NCBI GenBank assembly: GCA_028141225.1 | Contig: JAOIPS010000001.1 | Span: forward strand, 62,001-126,000 | DNA: 64,000 bases | Direction of reading: 5' to 3' | DNA from: Prochlorococcus sp. AH-736-L23 | Lineage (GTDB): Bacteria; Cyanobacteriota; Cyanobacteriia; PCC-6307; Cyanobiaceae | Shown here: positions 44,043 through 54,448 of the stretch, piece after piece | How the letters are laid out: each line of letters begins with the position of its first letter | Position numbering within the stretch: the first letter of the stretch is position 1 | The notes under the pieces: generated by a model | The model's database searches: none | Told to the model about the DNA's origin: nothing | What the model saw: the letters and a program-made list of their open reading frames with translations, nothing else | Made by a program: the position numbers and the translations under genes

Positions 44043-46105
44043 AAAATTTCTTTAATTTCAGAACCTGGGAAAGAATCTGAATTATTAATAGCTTTTGTCA
44101 ATAATTCATCTTTATCAGATTGTGCCAAGGGTAAATCAAACCAAAACGTTGTTCCTACTCCTAATTCACTAGCCATACGAATCTCTCCACCATGTTTTTC
44201 AATTATTCCACGCACTATGGATAAACCTAAACCGGTTCCTTGCTCAGTATGCACAGCATTTTCTACTCTATAAAAACGATCAAATATCTTTTCTTGATCG
44301 GCCTGGGATATTCCTGAGCCAGTATCAGCAATCTCAATTCTTACTTTTGGAAGTGGTGAAACTAATTCACATTGAGGTGCTGCATCATTTTTAATGCTTG
44401 GAGGGAATGCAGGACAGGAATCTGGCCAAGTATAAGCTCTTATAATTAGGGCGCTGTTTTTTGGACTGAATTTTAATCCATTTCCAAGTAAATTATCAAA
44501 AACCTGCAAAAGCAAATCAAAATTTCCAAGAATTGGAGGAATAGTTTCCTCTATGTCATGAGCTAATGAAACATTTTTTTCAGAAGCATTAAGTCTATAA
44601 TTTCTAAGAGTCTGCTCTATTGCTGGTTTTATGTCCATTTGCTCTAGCTGAACAATTTTCCCGGATTCTAATCTAGACAAATCTAAAACATCATTTACAA
44701 GTCTTGTTAACCTATCAGTCTCTGAATTGGCAATTCCCAAAAATTCTATTTGTTCTTCATCAGAAAGCTGATCTTTTAAATCATGCAAAGTCTCTACATA
44801 ACTTTTGATATTAAAAAGTGGAGTCCTTAATTCATGCGATACATTGCTTATGAATCTGTTTTGTGCAGCGTTAAGCTCAACCTCTCTAGTTAAATCTTGT
44901 ATCGTCACAGCAATTCCTTTTAATTCAACTTTATTTGTATCTAAGACTGATTGCAAAACAATTCTTAAGGTTCTTGCTGGTTCACCTAAACTGAATCTTA
45001 AATCGTCATTCTCCTTTTCTCTGTTTAGGATAGATTCTATATTTGTATGTAAGTCGTTAGATATAATTTCGGGGATTTCATTTAAAAAATGTTTACCTTC
45101 TAGAAATCTTCCCTCCCAACGAAATAATCTCTTTGCTGTTGGATTAGTAAGTACAATTTTTCCTTGTGAGTCCAATAATATTGCACCATCAGCCATTGTA
45201 GCTATTAATGATTGCTGCTTGATTTGTGCTGCTTTGAGTTCTTCTATGTTAGCTTCGTCATAATTTTCTAACTGTGTTGCCATTCGGTTAAATCCATTCA
45301 AGAGTTCTCCTAGATCACCTGTCATGGGTAAAGAAATTCTGGATTTAAAATTTCCTCTTGTAATTTCTCTAACACCTCTTACTAATTCTCTGACTGGTCT
45401 TGTAATTGTAAGTGCATTAAATACAGCTCCAAGTATTACTAAAACCCAAATAGAGATAAAAACTGCAATGGTTACTTCTCTGGTCAAGGCTGCACTAGCT
45501 AGAGCTTTTTTATTAGGAGTGACTCCCAAAGCTAAAGTTCCAAGATATTTGCCTTTCCACAACATTGGGACAAATACATCTGTTACTTGACCCTGAGGTG
45601 TCGCATGCTGCCTAACTAAAGGGAATTGTGGTCTCTTTTTCAGTTCTGAAGGTAGTTTTAATTTTCTAGTGAGCTGAAATTGACTGTCTGAGCTTGTTGG
45701 TGTTGCACTTATTGGTATACCAAGTTGAACAATATCTTCGGCATCAGTAAAGAAAATATAACGTAGGTTTCGACTTGATCTCCAAAACTTTTCAGCTACA
45801 TTTGAAATTTCTTTTTTTTGATTATTAGCGACTAACTCTGTAACATTCCCAGACAACAATAAGCCAAGATCTCGAGCATATCTAGTATCATTCATACCGG
45901 CATCTCTTTGAATGCTATTTAATGCAAAAAAAGTTATTCCTGTCATTAGGAGGCTCACGACAAGAGTTGCTATAGCTAACAACTTTGTTCTTAAACTGAA
46001 CCCACTCCACCAAGAGAGAAGTCCATTAATCCAATAGTTATTATTCATATCTTCATTATCAGTGATGTTATATTTTCTAATTTCTCGATTATTGGTATCC
46101 ACCAT
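44039..46105 (-). CDS. nblS: sensor histidine kinase NblS (Hik33/DspA type)
   Basis: 688 aa. Membrane helices near 41-62 and 212-235 enclose a periplasmic sensor domain. A HAMP (about 235-285), a PAS domain (about 300-370; MADGAILLDSQGKIVLTNPT), HisKA with H424 (FISNVSHELRTPLFNIKSYV) and the ATPase boxes (DTGSGISQADQEKIF, GTGLGLSIVRGII) follow. NblS controls high-light, nutrient and hli gene responses in cyanobacteria and is essential in several. Cotranscribed with upstream purD (4-nt gap); convergent with kaiC. Confidence 0.93.
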   Translation of the reverse strand: MVDTNNREIRKYNITDNEDMNNNYWINGLLSWWSGFSLRTKLLAIATLVVSLLMTGITFFALNSIQRDAGMNDTRYARDLGLLLSGNVTELVANNQKKEISNVAEKFWRSSRNLRYIFFTDAEDIVQLGIPISATPTSSDSQFQLTRKLKLPSELKKRPQFPLVRQHATPQGQVTDVFVPMLWKGKYLGTLALGVTPNKKALASAALTREVTIAVFISIWVLVILGAVFNALTITRPVRELVRGVREITRGNFKSRISLPMTGDLGELLNGFNRMATQLENYDEANIEELKAAQIKQQSLIATMADGAILLDSQGKIVLTNPTAKRLFRWEGRFLEGKHFLNEIPEIISNDLHTNIESILNREKENDDLRFSLGEPARTLRIVLQSVLDTNKVELKGIAVTIQDLTREVELNAAQNRFISNVSHELRTPLFNIKSYVETLHDLKDQLSDEEQIEFLGIANSETDRLTRLVNDVLDLSRLESGKIVQLEQMDIKPAIEQTLRNYRLNASEKNVSLAHDIEETIPPILGNFDLLLQVFDNLLGNGLKFSPKNSALIIRAYTWPDSCPAFPPSIKNDAAPQCELVSPLPKVRIEIADTGSGISQADQEKIFDRFYRVENAVHTEQGTGLGLSIVRGIIEKHGGEIRMASELGVGTTFWFDLPLAQSDKDELLTKAINNSDSFPGSEIKEIF

Positions 46106-46109
46106 AAGC

Positions 46110-47441
46110 TTAATTCTCCTTAGAAAAGTTTTTTCTCACTTGATGACCAATGTCATTTCTAAAGTAAATACCCTCAAAATGAATTTCTTTTAAATTTTTG
46201 TATGCTTTTTGAAAAACCGTATCGAAATCTTTATCTTGACAGACAATACTTAAAACTCTTCCTCCATCGGTTAATAATTTCCCACTTTCACTAAAAGAAG
46301 TACCTGAGTCAAAGATTTGACAATGATTTGAGTCAATCTTACCTATTTTTATTTGATAGCCAGTTTTATATTCGTGAGGGTAACCTTTGGAGGTCGCTAT
46401 TACACAACCACTAACTTTATCAGAAATATTAATTTTTTCATCACCAGTTAAACTACCCATTGAGCATTTTTTTAAAAGCAATACAAAATTTTGATCCATC
46501 AAGGGCATAATTGTTTGGCATTCTGGATCACCAAATCTGCAATTATATTCTATAACCTTGGGCCCAGATTTTGTGATCATTAACCCAAAATAAATGACGC
46601 CTCTATAATCAATATTTCTTTTATTTAGCTCATTTATTGTAGGTTCAATTATCTCTTTAATTATCCTATCAAGGTAATCTTCTGTTAATAATGGGGCAGG
46701 AGAATAAGCTCCCATACCACCTGTATTTGGTCCTTTATCTTTTTCATTAAGTCTTTTGTGATCTTGGGCCGTCGGTAGTAATGTATATCTCTTTCCATCG
46801 CATAAAGCAAAGACTGAAACTTCTGGCCCATTAATTTTTTCTTCTAGAACAACTAAATTCCCAGAGTTGCCAAATTTTCCATTAAAAATTATCTCTGCTG
46901 CTTCTAAGCATTCTTCTTTTGAATTAGGAATAAAAACACCTTTACCTGAAGCTAGACCATCAGCTTTTACAACAAGTGGAATTGATGATGAATTAATAAT
47001 TTTTTTGGCTTCTTCTAAAGAATTGACTTTCCAAAAGTTTGCTGTTGGAATATTTGCATCTTGCATAAATTCCTTCGCCCAAGATTTGCTAAATTCTAGT
47101 TTTGCTCCATCTTTATTAGGACCAAATACTTTAAAATCTTTTTTACGAAGAAAATCAGCTAATCCATTTGCCAAAGGAGTTTCTGGTCCAATAACGACTA
47201 AATCTATCTTAAAAAAATCAAGCTTTTCGACAAGTTCATTTTTATTATTTATATCAATTTTTATTCTTTCACATTTATTTATTCTTTCTGAACCAGCGTT
47301 ACCAGGTATTAAATAAACTTTTTTAACTAATTCATTTTTTTGAATAGCCCAAGCCAAAGAGTTTTCTCTTCCGCCATTACCAATAATTAAAATATTTTCT
47401 AATCTAAAAGAGTTCATAGAACTAGGTGAATGAATTACCAT
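46110..47441 (-). CDS. purD: phosphoribosylamine-glycine ligase (GAR synthetase)
   Basis: 443 aa. Second committed step of purine synthesis: phosphoribosylamine, glycine and ATP to GAR. IIGNGGRENSLAWAIQ is the N-terminal domain loop, FPIVKADGLASGKG-type ATP-grasp sequence (here LVVKADGLASGKGVFI) and YNCRFGDPECQ near the centre are PurD motifs. First gene of the purD-nblS unit. Confidence 0.96.
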   Translation of the reverse strand: MVIHSPSSMNSFRLENILIIGNGGRENSLAWAIQKNELVKKVYLIPGNAGSERINKCERIKIDINNKNELVEKLDFFKIDLVVIGPETPLANGLADFLRKKDFKVFGPNKDGAKLEFSKSWAKEFMQDANIPTANFWKVNSLEEAKKIINSSSIPLVVKADGLASGKGVFIPNSKEECLEAAEIIFNGKFGNSGNLVVLEEKINGPEVSVFALCDGKRYTLLPTAQDHKRLNEKDKGPNTGGMGAYSPAPLLTEDYLDRIIKEIIEPTINELNKRNIDYRGVIYFGLMITKSGPKVIEYNCRFGDPECQTIMPLMDQNFVLLLKKCSMGSLTGDEKINISDKVSGCVIATSKGYPHEYKTGYQIKIGKIDSNHCQIFDSGTSFSESGKLLTDGGRVLSIVCQDKDFDTVFQKAYKNLKEIHFEGIYFRNDIGHQVRKNFSKEN

Positions 47442-47576
47442 ATATTTGTTTTTTTAAGGTTATGAGGTTTCGATTAACAATCAGTTAAAATAAAAATAAA
47501 ATCATTTGATGATGATCTTTAATAGTTATGTTAATTAAAAAAAGTTCATTAGTAATAATAATGAGGCTTTAAATTA

Positions 47577-48305
47577 ATGAATAATAAAAATGTGTTAATT
47601 TATGAAGGCAAAGCAAAAAAAGTATTTGCTCATCATGATGAAAATAAAGTAAAAATTGAATTTAAAGATGATGCTACAGCCTTTAATGCATTGAAAAAAG
47701 AAAAATTTGAAGGTAAAGGCAAACTTAATTGCTTAATAAGTGCAAGAATTTTTGAGATTCTCATTCAGAAGAATATTCCAACGCATTTTATTAAACTTGA
47801 AAATGAAAATACAATGATTGCAAAAAAAATAAAAGTTATTCCATTAGAAATTGTTCTTAGAAATACTGCTTATGGTTCTTTGTGCAAACAAACAACTATT
47901 AAACCTGGAACTTTGCTATCAAAACCTTTAATTGATATCTATCTTAAAAATGATGAACTTAATGATCCCCTCATTACAAAAGATAGAATTGAATTAATGA
48001 ACATATTAAGCTCAGATGATTTAGAATTAATAATTAATTTAACTTTAAAAATAAATGAAATCCTGAAAAGTTTTTTTAAAAATATTCAACTTCAACTTGT
48101 AGATTTCAAATTGGAATTTGGTTATGATTTTAAAAATGACATTCTTCTCGGAGATGAAATCAGTCCTGATAATTGCAGATTGTGGGATCTAAATCAAAAA
48201 AATGATATGATTGTAAGCTTAGATAAAGATAGATTTAGAAATGATCTAGGTGGTTTAATTGAAGCCTATAGTGAAATTAACCGTAGAATTAATGATTATC
48301 TTTAA
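47577..48305 (+). CDS. purC: SAICAR synthetase
   Basis: 242 aa, usual length. Joins aspartate to CAIR in purine synthesis. IYEGKAKKVFAHHDENKV, then VIPLEIVLRNTAYGSLCKQ and GDEISPDNCRLWD are PurC signatures. It lies divergently opposite purD across 135 nt, so two purine genes share one regulatory gap. bamA follows 45 nt on. Confidence 0.96.
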   Translation: MNNKNVLIYEGKAKKVFAHHDENKVKIEFKDDATAFNALKKEKFEGKGKLNCLISARIFEILIQKNIPTHFIKLENENTMIAKKIKVIPLEIVLRNTAYGSLCKQTTIKPGTLLSKPLIDIYLKNDELNDPLITKDRIELMNILSSDDLELIINLTLKINEILKSFFKNIQLQLVDFKLEFGYDFKNDILLGDEISPDNCRLWDLNQKNDMIVSLDKDRFRNDLGGLIEAYSEINRRINDYL

Positions 48306-48350
48306 CTTAATTAAATAAATAATGACTCATTTATCTTAATTAAAATTACT

Positions 48351-50483
48351 ATGCAAAAACATTTTTTTAAATTCGGAAAGGTTTTCATTAATGTTGCCTG
48401 CACTCCCTTTATTTTGATATCAAATAATTCAGAACTGGCTGCAAAGTATTTGCCAAGAGATGATGATAAATCAATAAAAAACTTAGAAATACCTAACAAG
48501 AACAATGATTTTTTTCAAGGTATTGAGTTCAAAAAAGAGAAGAAATTTTTTCTTGCAGAAAATAATGCTGAAACTAATGAAGAAAGAGTTGTTATCTCAG
48601 AAATAATTATAGAAGGTTGGGAAAATCATCCTGAGGGTAGAAAACTTGAATTGGCTGCATATGATTCTATGAGCATAAAGCCTGGCAGCATTGTTGATAA
48701 TCGAATTTTAAATCAAGACCTCAATGCAATTTATGCTAGTGGTTGGTTTTCAGGAGTTAAAATAAAGTCTCAAGATGGGCCACTAGGTGTGAGGTTAATA
48801 GTAAATATAGTGCCTAATCCAATTTTGAAGAAAGTTGAACTTAAACAAAAAAACTCTCTAATCTCTAATGAATACATAGATGATATTTTTAATAATTATT
48901 ATGGGACAACTCTGAACTTAAATGAATTTCAAAATAAGATAGAAATTATAAAAAAACGTTATGAAAAAGAGGGTTATTCTTTAGTTAGAATTATTGGCCC
49001 CGATAGAATCTCTCAGGACGGAATAGTTACATTAAAAGTTACTGAGGGTATTATATCTGAAGTAAAAATAAGATTCCCTGATTCTGATGGTGAATTTGTT
49101 GTTGATGGAAAACCTAGAAAAGGGAAAACAAAAGATTGGGTCATAAAGAGAGAATTAAAATCACAACCAGGTTCAATATTTAATAGAAAAATTTTAGAAG
49201 CTGATATCGGTAGACTTTATTCCACATCATTATTTGATGATGTAAAGGTTTCTCTTGGTCCTGACAATTTGAATCCTGGTCAAGTCATAATTTTTTTAGA
49301 CTTGAGCGAACAAAGAACAGGATCATTAACAGGTGGACTTGGATATAGCAATGGTGCGGGCATCTTCGCCTCAATTGGTTTGCAGGAAACAAATACACTA
49401 GGAAGAGGATGGTCTACAAATTTAAATCTAAATTTCGGAGAATATTCAACCACTTATAATTTTTCATTATCTGATCCATGGATTAAAGGAGATAAACATA
49501 AAACATCTTTCAGAACAAATCTTTTTTTAAGCAGAGATTATCCACAAGAATTTAGAAGTGATAAAAATGGGCGCATATACGCAGTAGATGATACTAGTAC
49601 TTCAACCTCTGATACTTTTTCATCAATAGTTTTAGAAAAAACAGGAGGTGGATTTTCTTTCTCAAGGCCATTAAATGGTGGAGATCCATTTAAGGTCGCT
49701 AAATGGAGAGTTCTTGCAGGAATGAACTTTAAGAAAGTAAAGATGATTGATGGTGATGGAAATATAAAACCTTATGGTGATATGACTCCAACAACAGGAA
49801 ATATAAATGATATTATCTGTATTGGATTTACTCCAAATGATGGTTCATGTCCTGAAGAAAATACATTAGTAAGTATTATCGCGAGTACTTCTAGAAATAA
49901 TTTGAACAGTTCCATTAACCCAACTGCAGGGAATAAATTTACCTTTGGAACTGAACAGTTTGTTTCAATAGGAAAAAATTCTCCAACTTTTAATAGAATG
50001 AGAGCTTCATATTCTTATTTTATACCGACAAAACTGATTAACTTAACTAAAGCATGTAAATCTAGTAAAGCTACTAGTGAAGAATGTCCTCAAGCTATTG
50101 GTTTTCAATTTAAGGCTGGAACTATTCTTGGGGAATTGCCTCCTTATGAATCATTTTGTATGGGAGGAACATCATCAGTTAGAGGGTGGGGATCTTGTGA
50201 TTTAGCAGTAAGTAAAAGTTTTGTTGAAGGTACTGCAGAATATAGATTCCCTGTTTGGAGAATGATATCAGGAGCGTTATTTGTTGATGCAGGAAGTGAT
50301 TTAGGATCTCAAAATGATGTTCCAGGCAAACCTGGCAAATTATTGCAGAAATCAGGTTCTGGTTATTCGCTTGGAGGAGGGGTTGGAGTAAAAACGCCAA
50401 TTGGGCCATTAAGATTAGATGTTGCTAGTAAGGACTTAAGTGGAGAATGGAGATACACGCTTGGAGTTGGATGGAAGTTTTAA
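48351..50483 (+). CDS. bamA: BamA/Omp85 outer-membrane assembly protein
   Basis: 710 aa. A weak signal-like N-terminus, POTRA domains over about 80-330 (VISEIIIEGWENHPEGRKLE; YEKEGYSLVRIIGPDRIS) and a 16-strand barrel from about 330 to the C-terminal Phe (YTLGVGWKF). SSVRGWGSCD is the conserved lid-loop VRG motif. It inserts beta-barrel proteins into the outer membrane. The last base is followed directly by lpxC. Confidence 0.92.
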   Translation: MQKHFFKFGKVFINVACTPFILISNNSELAAKYLPRDDDKSIKNLEIPNKNNDFFQGIEFKKEKKFFLAENNAETNEERVVISEIIIEGWENHPEGRKLELAAYDSMSIKPGSIVDNRILNQDLNAIYASGWFSGVKIKSQDGPLGVRLIVNIVPNPILKKVELKQKNSLISNEYIDDIFNNYYGTTLNLNEFQNKIEIIKKRYEKEGYSLVRIIGPDRISQDGIVTLKVTEGIISEVKIRFPDSDGEFVVDGKPRKGKTKDWVIKRELKSQPGSIFNRKILEADIGRLYSTSLFDDVKVSLGPDNLNPGQVIIFLDLSEQRTGSLTGGLGYSNGAGIFASIGLQETNTLGRGWSTNLNLNFGEYSTTYNFSLSDPWIKGDKHKTSFRTNLFLSRDYPQEFRSDKNGRIYAVDDTSTSTSDTFSSIVLEKTGGGFSFSRPLNGGDPFKVAKWRVLAGMNFKKVKMIDGDGNIKPYGDMTPTTGNINDIICIGFTPNDGSCPEENTLVSIIASTSRNNLNSSINPTAGNKFTFGTEQFVSIGKNSPTFNRMRASYSYFIPTKLINLTKACKSSKATSEECPQAIGFQFKAGTILGELPPYESFCMGGTSSVRGWGSCDLAVSKSFVEGTAEYRFPVWRMISGALFVDAGSDLGSQNDVPGKPGKLLQKSGSGYSLGGGVGVKTPIGPLRLDVASKDLSGEWRYTLGVGWKF

Positions 50484-51320
50484 GTGTTTTCTTGGCCTGC
50501 TAATTATGATTTCTGCTATACCTTGGCTGGTGTTATCTCCAGAGAAGGTATAGGTCTTCATAGTGGAGAAAAAACAAGAGTTACAATTTCTCCTTATGAA
50601 AAAGAAGGTTATTATGTCTCTTTCAGGGATAAACCTGGCGAGATTTTTAAGTTAACTCAGGATTTAATTGGAAGTACAATGCTTTGTACGGCAGTTAAAT
50701 TGGGAGGGCGAAATTTATATACTATTGAGCATTTACTATCGTCGATGGCAGGGTGTGGGTTAAGTTATATTCATATTGAGGTTGATGGTAAAGAGATTCC
50801 TCTTTTAGATGGGTCAGCAATCCAGTGGGTTAAAGCTTTTGAAGAAGTAGGGATAAAAAAGGCACCTAGACCAGATAATTTCTTTCAAGAGATTAATAAA
50901 TCAATAATTCTAAATAAAGAAGGCTCAGTAATAGCGGCTACCCCTTCTAAAAAAACTACAATCATATCCACAATAAATTTTGCCTATAAAGCAATAGGAA
51001 ATCAAACTTTTGTAATTGACTTAAATCCAAAAAGTTTTGTTGAAATGATTGCTCCTGCTAGAACATTTGGTTTTAAAGATCAATTTCAAGAGTTAAGTGA
51101 ACTTGGATTAATAAAAGGCGGAAGTTTGGAAAATGCTCTTGTTTGTGACGGTGATAAATGGGTTAATCCTCCATTAAGATTTGATAATGAACCAATAAGA
51201 CATAAAATTTTAGACCTTATTGGGGACTTGGCTTTGGTAGGGTTACCTAAGGCTCAAATTTTAGTTTATAAAGGATCACATTCTTTAAATGCTTTATTGG
51301 CCTCATCGCTAAAAAATTAA
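50484..51320 (+). CDS. lpxC: UDP-3-O-acyl-N-acetylglucosamine deacetylase
   Basis: 278 aa. Zinc amidase, committed step of lipid A synthesis. [20 protein letters not shown] (first His ligand), [27 protein letters not shown] (second His and Asp ligands) and [15 protein letters not shown] (catalytic His) are all present. GTG start immediately after the bamA stop, so translation is coupled. Confidence 0.96.
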   Translation: MFSWPANYDFCYTLAGVISREGIGLHSGEKTRVTISPYEKEGYYVSFRDKPGEIFKLTQDLIGSTMLCTAVKLGGRNLYTIEHLLSSMAGCGLSYIHIEVDGKEIPLLDGSAIQWVKAFEEVGIKKAPRPDNFFQEINKSIILNKEGSVIAATPSKKTTIISTINFAYKAIGNQTFVIDLNPKSFVEMIAPARTFGFKDQFQELSELGLIKGGSLENALVCDGDKWVNPPLRFDNEPIRHKILDLIGDLALVGLPKAQILVYKGSHSLNALLASSLKN

Positions 51321-51337
51321 CTTTATCTTTAATTGTT

Positions 51338-51796
51338 TTGGAAAAGAAATTATCCAGTGAAAATAATCAACTTTCCTCAGAGCACATACTAGGTTTGTTA
51401 CCTCACAGATATCCTTTCGCTCTTGTGGACAAAGTCATAGAGCATATTCCTGGGGAAAAAGCGGTTGCAATAAAAAATGTAACTATAAATGAGCCTCAAT
51501 TTCAGGGACATTTTCCTGAGAGACCCTTGATGCCTGGTGTTCTTATCGTTGAATCAATGGCTCAAGTTGGTGGAATTATCGTAACGCAAATGCCTGATCT
51601 TCCCAAAGGACTTTTCGTCTTTGCTGGAATCAATAATGTTAAATTCAGAAAACCAGTTGTGCCTGGAGATCAATTGATAATTTCTTGTGAGTTATTGTCT
51701 ATTAAAAGACAAAGATTTGGTAAGGTTAAAGGTGAGGTGCACGTTGATGGGAACTTGGTTTGTGCTGGAGAATTAATGTTTTCATTAGTTGATTAG
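51338..51796 (+). CDS. fabZ: (3R)-hydroxyacyl-ACP dehydratase
   Basis: 152 aa, hotdog fold. [11 protein letters not shown] and [20 protein letters not shown] hold the catalytic His and Glu. It dehydrates 3-hydroxyacyl-ACP in fatty-acid elongation. It competes with LpxA for the same hydroxyacyl-ACP pool, hence the common placing between lpxC and lpxA. TTG start. Confidence 0.95.
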   Translation: MEKKLSSENNQLSSEHILGLLPHRYPFALVDKVIEHIPGEKAVAIKNVTINEPQFQGHFPERPLMPGVLIVESMAQVGGIIVTQMPDLPKGLFVFAGINNVKFRKPVVPGDQLIISCELLSIKRQRFGKVKGEVHVDGNLVCAGELMFSLVD

Positions 51797-51800
51797 GGAT

Positions 51801-52643
51801 ATGGATTATAAAAATACTGAATTAAACTCAAGCTTTAGTGGCGTAAAAGTCCACCCAAATGCTTTTGTTGATCCAAGTGCCGAATTACACGATGGAGTTA
51901 TTGTCTCTCAAGGAGCTATTATCGGTCCTGATGTGACTATTGGGAAAGGAACCGAAATAGGACCGAATACTGTTATTTCAGGAAGAACTCAAATTGGTAT
52001 TAACAATAAAGTTTATCCAAGTGTTTTTATAGGTCTTGATCCCCAAGATCTAAAATATAAAGGGGACCATACTGAAGTAATTATTGGAGATAATAATACT
52101 TTCAGAGAGTGTGTAACTATTAATAAGGCAACTGATGTAGGAGAAAAAACAATTATTGGAAATAATAATTTGTTGATGGCTTACACTCATATCGGCCATA
52201 ATTGTGAACTTGGCAATGGGATAGTTTTATCAAATAGTGTTCAAGTTGCAGGCCATGTAAAAATTGAAGATAAAGCTATTATTGGCGGTTGTTTAGGTAT
52301 TCATCAGTTTGTACATATTGGATATTTAGCAATGATTGGAGGGATGACTAGAGTAGATAGAGATGTACCTCCTTTTTGTTTAGCCGAAGGGCATCCAGGA
52401 AGATTAAGAGGTTTAAATAGGATTGGAATTAAGAGAAGTGGTTTGATGGAAAATAAAGATTTTGACTTAAAATTACTTCAAAGTACTTGGAATATACTTT
52501 TTAAATCTAATGATGCGATTTCAAATTCATTAGAAAAAGTAATGAAAGGCGAATTAGATATTTCATCTTTAAGATTATGTAATTTTTTAAAAGAGTCAAT
52601 ATCTAAAGAAAGACGAGGACCTATGCCTTTAGTGTATGTATGA
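51801..52643 (+). CDS. lpxA: UDP-N-acetylglucosamine acyltransferase
   Basis: 280 aa from the ATG at 51801, 4 nt past the fabZ stop; the track's TTG at 51789 would overlap fabZ without need. Hexapeptide repeats form a left-handed beta helix (VIVSQGAIIGPDVTIGKGTE); TINKATDVG and YTHIGHNCELG with the catalytic His follow. First acyl transfer of lipid A synthesis. Overlaps lpxB by 4 nt. Confidence 0.96.
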   Translation: MDYKNTELNSSFSGVKVHPNAFVDPSAELHDGVIVSQGAIIGPDVTIGKGTEIGPNTVISGRTQIGINNKVYPSVFIGLDPQDLKYKGDHTEVIIGDNNTFRECVTINKATDVGEKTIIGNNNLLMAYTHIGHNCELGNGIVLSNSVQVAGHVKIEDKAIIGGCLGIHQFVHIGYLAMIGGMTRVDRDVPPFCLAEGHPGRLRGLNRIGIKRSGLMENKDFDLKLLQSTWNILFKSNDAISNSLEKVMKGELDISSLRLCNFLKESISKERRGPMPLVYV

Positions 52644-53818
52644 ATAAAAAGATATTTATAAGTACTGGAGAAGTCTCTGGAGATTTGCACGGAAGTTTGT
52701 TGTCAAAAGCATTATTAGACGAAGCTAAAAAAAAATCTATAGATTTAGAAATTTGCGGATTAGGCGGAGAAAGGATGAAGAAAGAAGGTGTAAAAATTCT
52801 TCAAGATACTACATCAATTAGTGCAATAGGAATTTGGGAGGCTTTACCTCTTATTATTCCAACAATAAGAATTCAAATAAAGTTCTACAAATTATTAAAA
52901 AAATATCCGCCTGATTGCTTAATTTTGATTGACTATATGGGACCTAATATAAAAATTGGTACTAAATTAAAAAGATCGAAGACTAAAATTCCAATTTTTT
53001 ACTATATTGCTCCTCAAGAGTGGGCTTGGAGGGTTGGTAATAACACTACAACAAATCTAATAAAGTTTTCTGATAAGATTTTTGCAATTTTCAAAAAAGA
53101 AGCGGAATTTTACAAAAAGAGGGGCGGAAATGTTTTTTGGGTTGGACATCCAATGATTGATTTGACAAAAAAACTTCCTCTAAAGAAAGATGCTAGAACT
53201 ATTTTAAACCTCCGCCCAAATCAAAACATCATACTTTTAATGCCAGCATCAAGGCCTCAAGAATTGCGATATATATTACCTACTTTTATGAGAGCGGCGA
53301 AAAAATTACAACAAAAATATCCAAGTTTAGTTGTCTATATTCCCTCCTGTCGGAGAGCTTTTGATGAAATATTCAAAAAAGCATTTAGAAAATATCATGT
53401 AAAAGGATTTGTTATTTCTCAAAAAGATAGTGCAAAATTAAAGCCCTACATTTATTCGCTTACTAAAATTGCTCTTTGTAAATCTGGGACAGTTAATATG
53501 GAATTAGCTTTACATGGAATCCCACAGATTGTTGGTTATAGAGTAAGTAGGGTAACTGCTTTTATTGCTAAAAAAATTCTCAATTTCAAAGTAAAATTTA
53601 TTTCTCCTGTAAATTTGTTAGTTAATAAATTAATAATCCCTGAGTTTGTGCAGAGAGAGTTTGACGAAAAGAAAATTTTTTATAAATCTTGTAGGATTCT
53701 TGAGGGAAAGTCAGAAAAAATAAAAATTAAAAAAGGTTATGCTTTTTTAAAAAAAGAATTAGGAGAAGAGGGCGTAGTCCAGAGAGCTGCTAAAGAGATT
53801 ATTAATTCTATTATTTGA
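52640..53818 (+). CDS. lpxB: lipid A disaccharide synthase
   Basis: 392 aa. ISTGEVSGDLHGSLLSKALL is the family start, with IDYMGPNIKIGTKLK, YYIAPQEWAWRVGN and CKSGTVNMELALHGIPQIVGY following. It joins two glucosamine units at the inner face of the inner membrane. Starts in an ATGA overlap with lpxA; together with bamA, lpxC, fabZ and lpxA it forms an envelope operon. Confidence 0.95.
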   Translation: MNKKIFISTGEVSGDLHGSLLSKALLDEAKKKSIDLEICGLGGERMKKEGVKILQDTTSISAIGIWEALPLIIPTIRIQIKFYKLLKKYPPDCLILIDYMGPNIKIGTKLKRSKTKIPIFYYIAPQEWAWRVGNNTTTNLIKFSDKIFAIFKKEAEFYKKRGGNVFWVGHPMIDLTKKLPLKKDARTILNLRPNQNIILLMPASRPQELRYILPTFMRAAKKLQQKYPSLVVYIPSCRRAFDEIFKKAFRKYHVKGFVISQKDSAKLKPYIYSLTKIALCKSGTVNMELALHGIPQIVGYRVSRVTAFIAKKILNFKVKFISPVNLLVNKLIIPEFVQREFDEKKIFYKSCRILEGKSEKIKIKKGYAFLKKELGEEGVVQRAAKEIINSII

Positions 53819-53834
53819 ACTTTATAATAAAAAA

Positions 53835-54437
53835 ATGAAATACCTCTTATCTCTAATAGTTGCTCTTTCAATATTTTTTAACCCTATAAACGTTTTTGCA
53901 GAGGAATTGATTCTTGCAGGAGGTTGTTTTTGGTGTTTAGAACATGATTTAGAGTCATTAAAGGGGATAAATTTTGTGCAAAGTGGCTATTCAGGTGGAG
54001 ATTTGCAAAATCCTACTTACGAAAATCATGAAGGGCATCAGGAAGTTGTTTTGGTAGATTATGACTCCGAATTGGTAACTTTACCTGAGATACTAAGGCT
54101 CTATTTCAGAAATATTGATCCTCTTGACGGTAAGGGTCAATTTTGTGATCGTGGAGATTCTTATAGGCCAGTGGTCTTTTTCAAAGATGCAACTGAGGAA
54201 AGTGATGCAATAAATGCAATCGTTTCCGCCTCTAATGAGTTGAATGTGCCATTAGAAAAAATATCTGTAGAACTAAAATCAAAAGGTCAATTTTGGTTGG
54301 CTGAAGAATATCATCAGGATTTTGCTGAGAGAAATGAATTAAAATATAAATTCTATAGATTTTCGTGTGGGAGAGATCAGAGGTTGGATAAATTATGGGG
54401 TGATAACGCTAGATCAACAAATCTTTGGAATGAATGA
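53835..54437 (+). CDS. msrA: peptide methionine sulfoxide reductase, exported
   Basis: 200 aa. Signal-like start (MKYLLSLIVALSIFFNPINV) then GGCFWCLEHDLE with the catalytic Cys in GCFWC, and the second-Cys region near FSCGRDQR. Repairs oxidised methionine; the signal sends it to the periplasm or lumen, sensible for photosynthetic oxidation. Stands 16 nt behind lpxB and may be read with it. Confidence 0.93.
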   Translation: MKYLLSLIVALSIFFNPINVFAEELILAGGCFWCLEHDLESLKGINFVQSGYSGGDLQNPTYENHEGHQEVVLVDYDSELVTLPEILRLYFRNIDPLDGKGQFCDRGDSYRPVVFFKDATEESDAINAIVSASNELNVPLEKISVELKSKGQFWLAEEYHQDFAERNELKYKFYRFSCGRDQRLDKLWGDNARSTNLWNE

Positions 54438-54448
54438 TTTAAAAATTG

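Noticed and set aside
44805-45263. 152-aa plus-strand ORF opposite nblS
   Set aside because: Shadow of the kinase coding strand (antisense frame); Ser/Cys/Leu-rich with no motif.
46867-47316. 149-aa plus-strand ORF opposite purD
   Set aside because: Antisense shadow of a well-supported purD frame.
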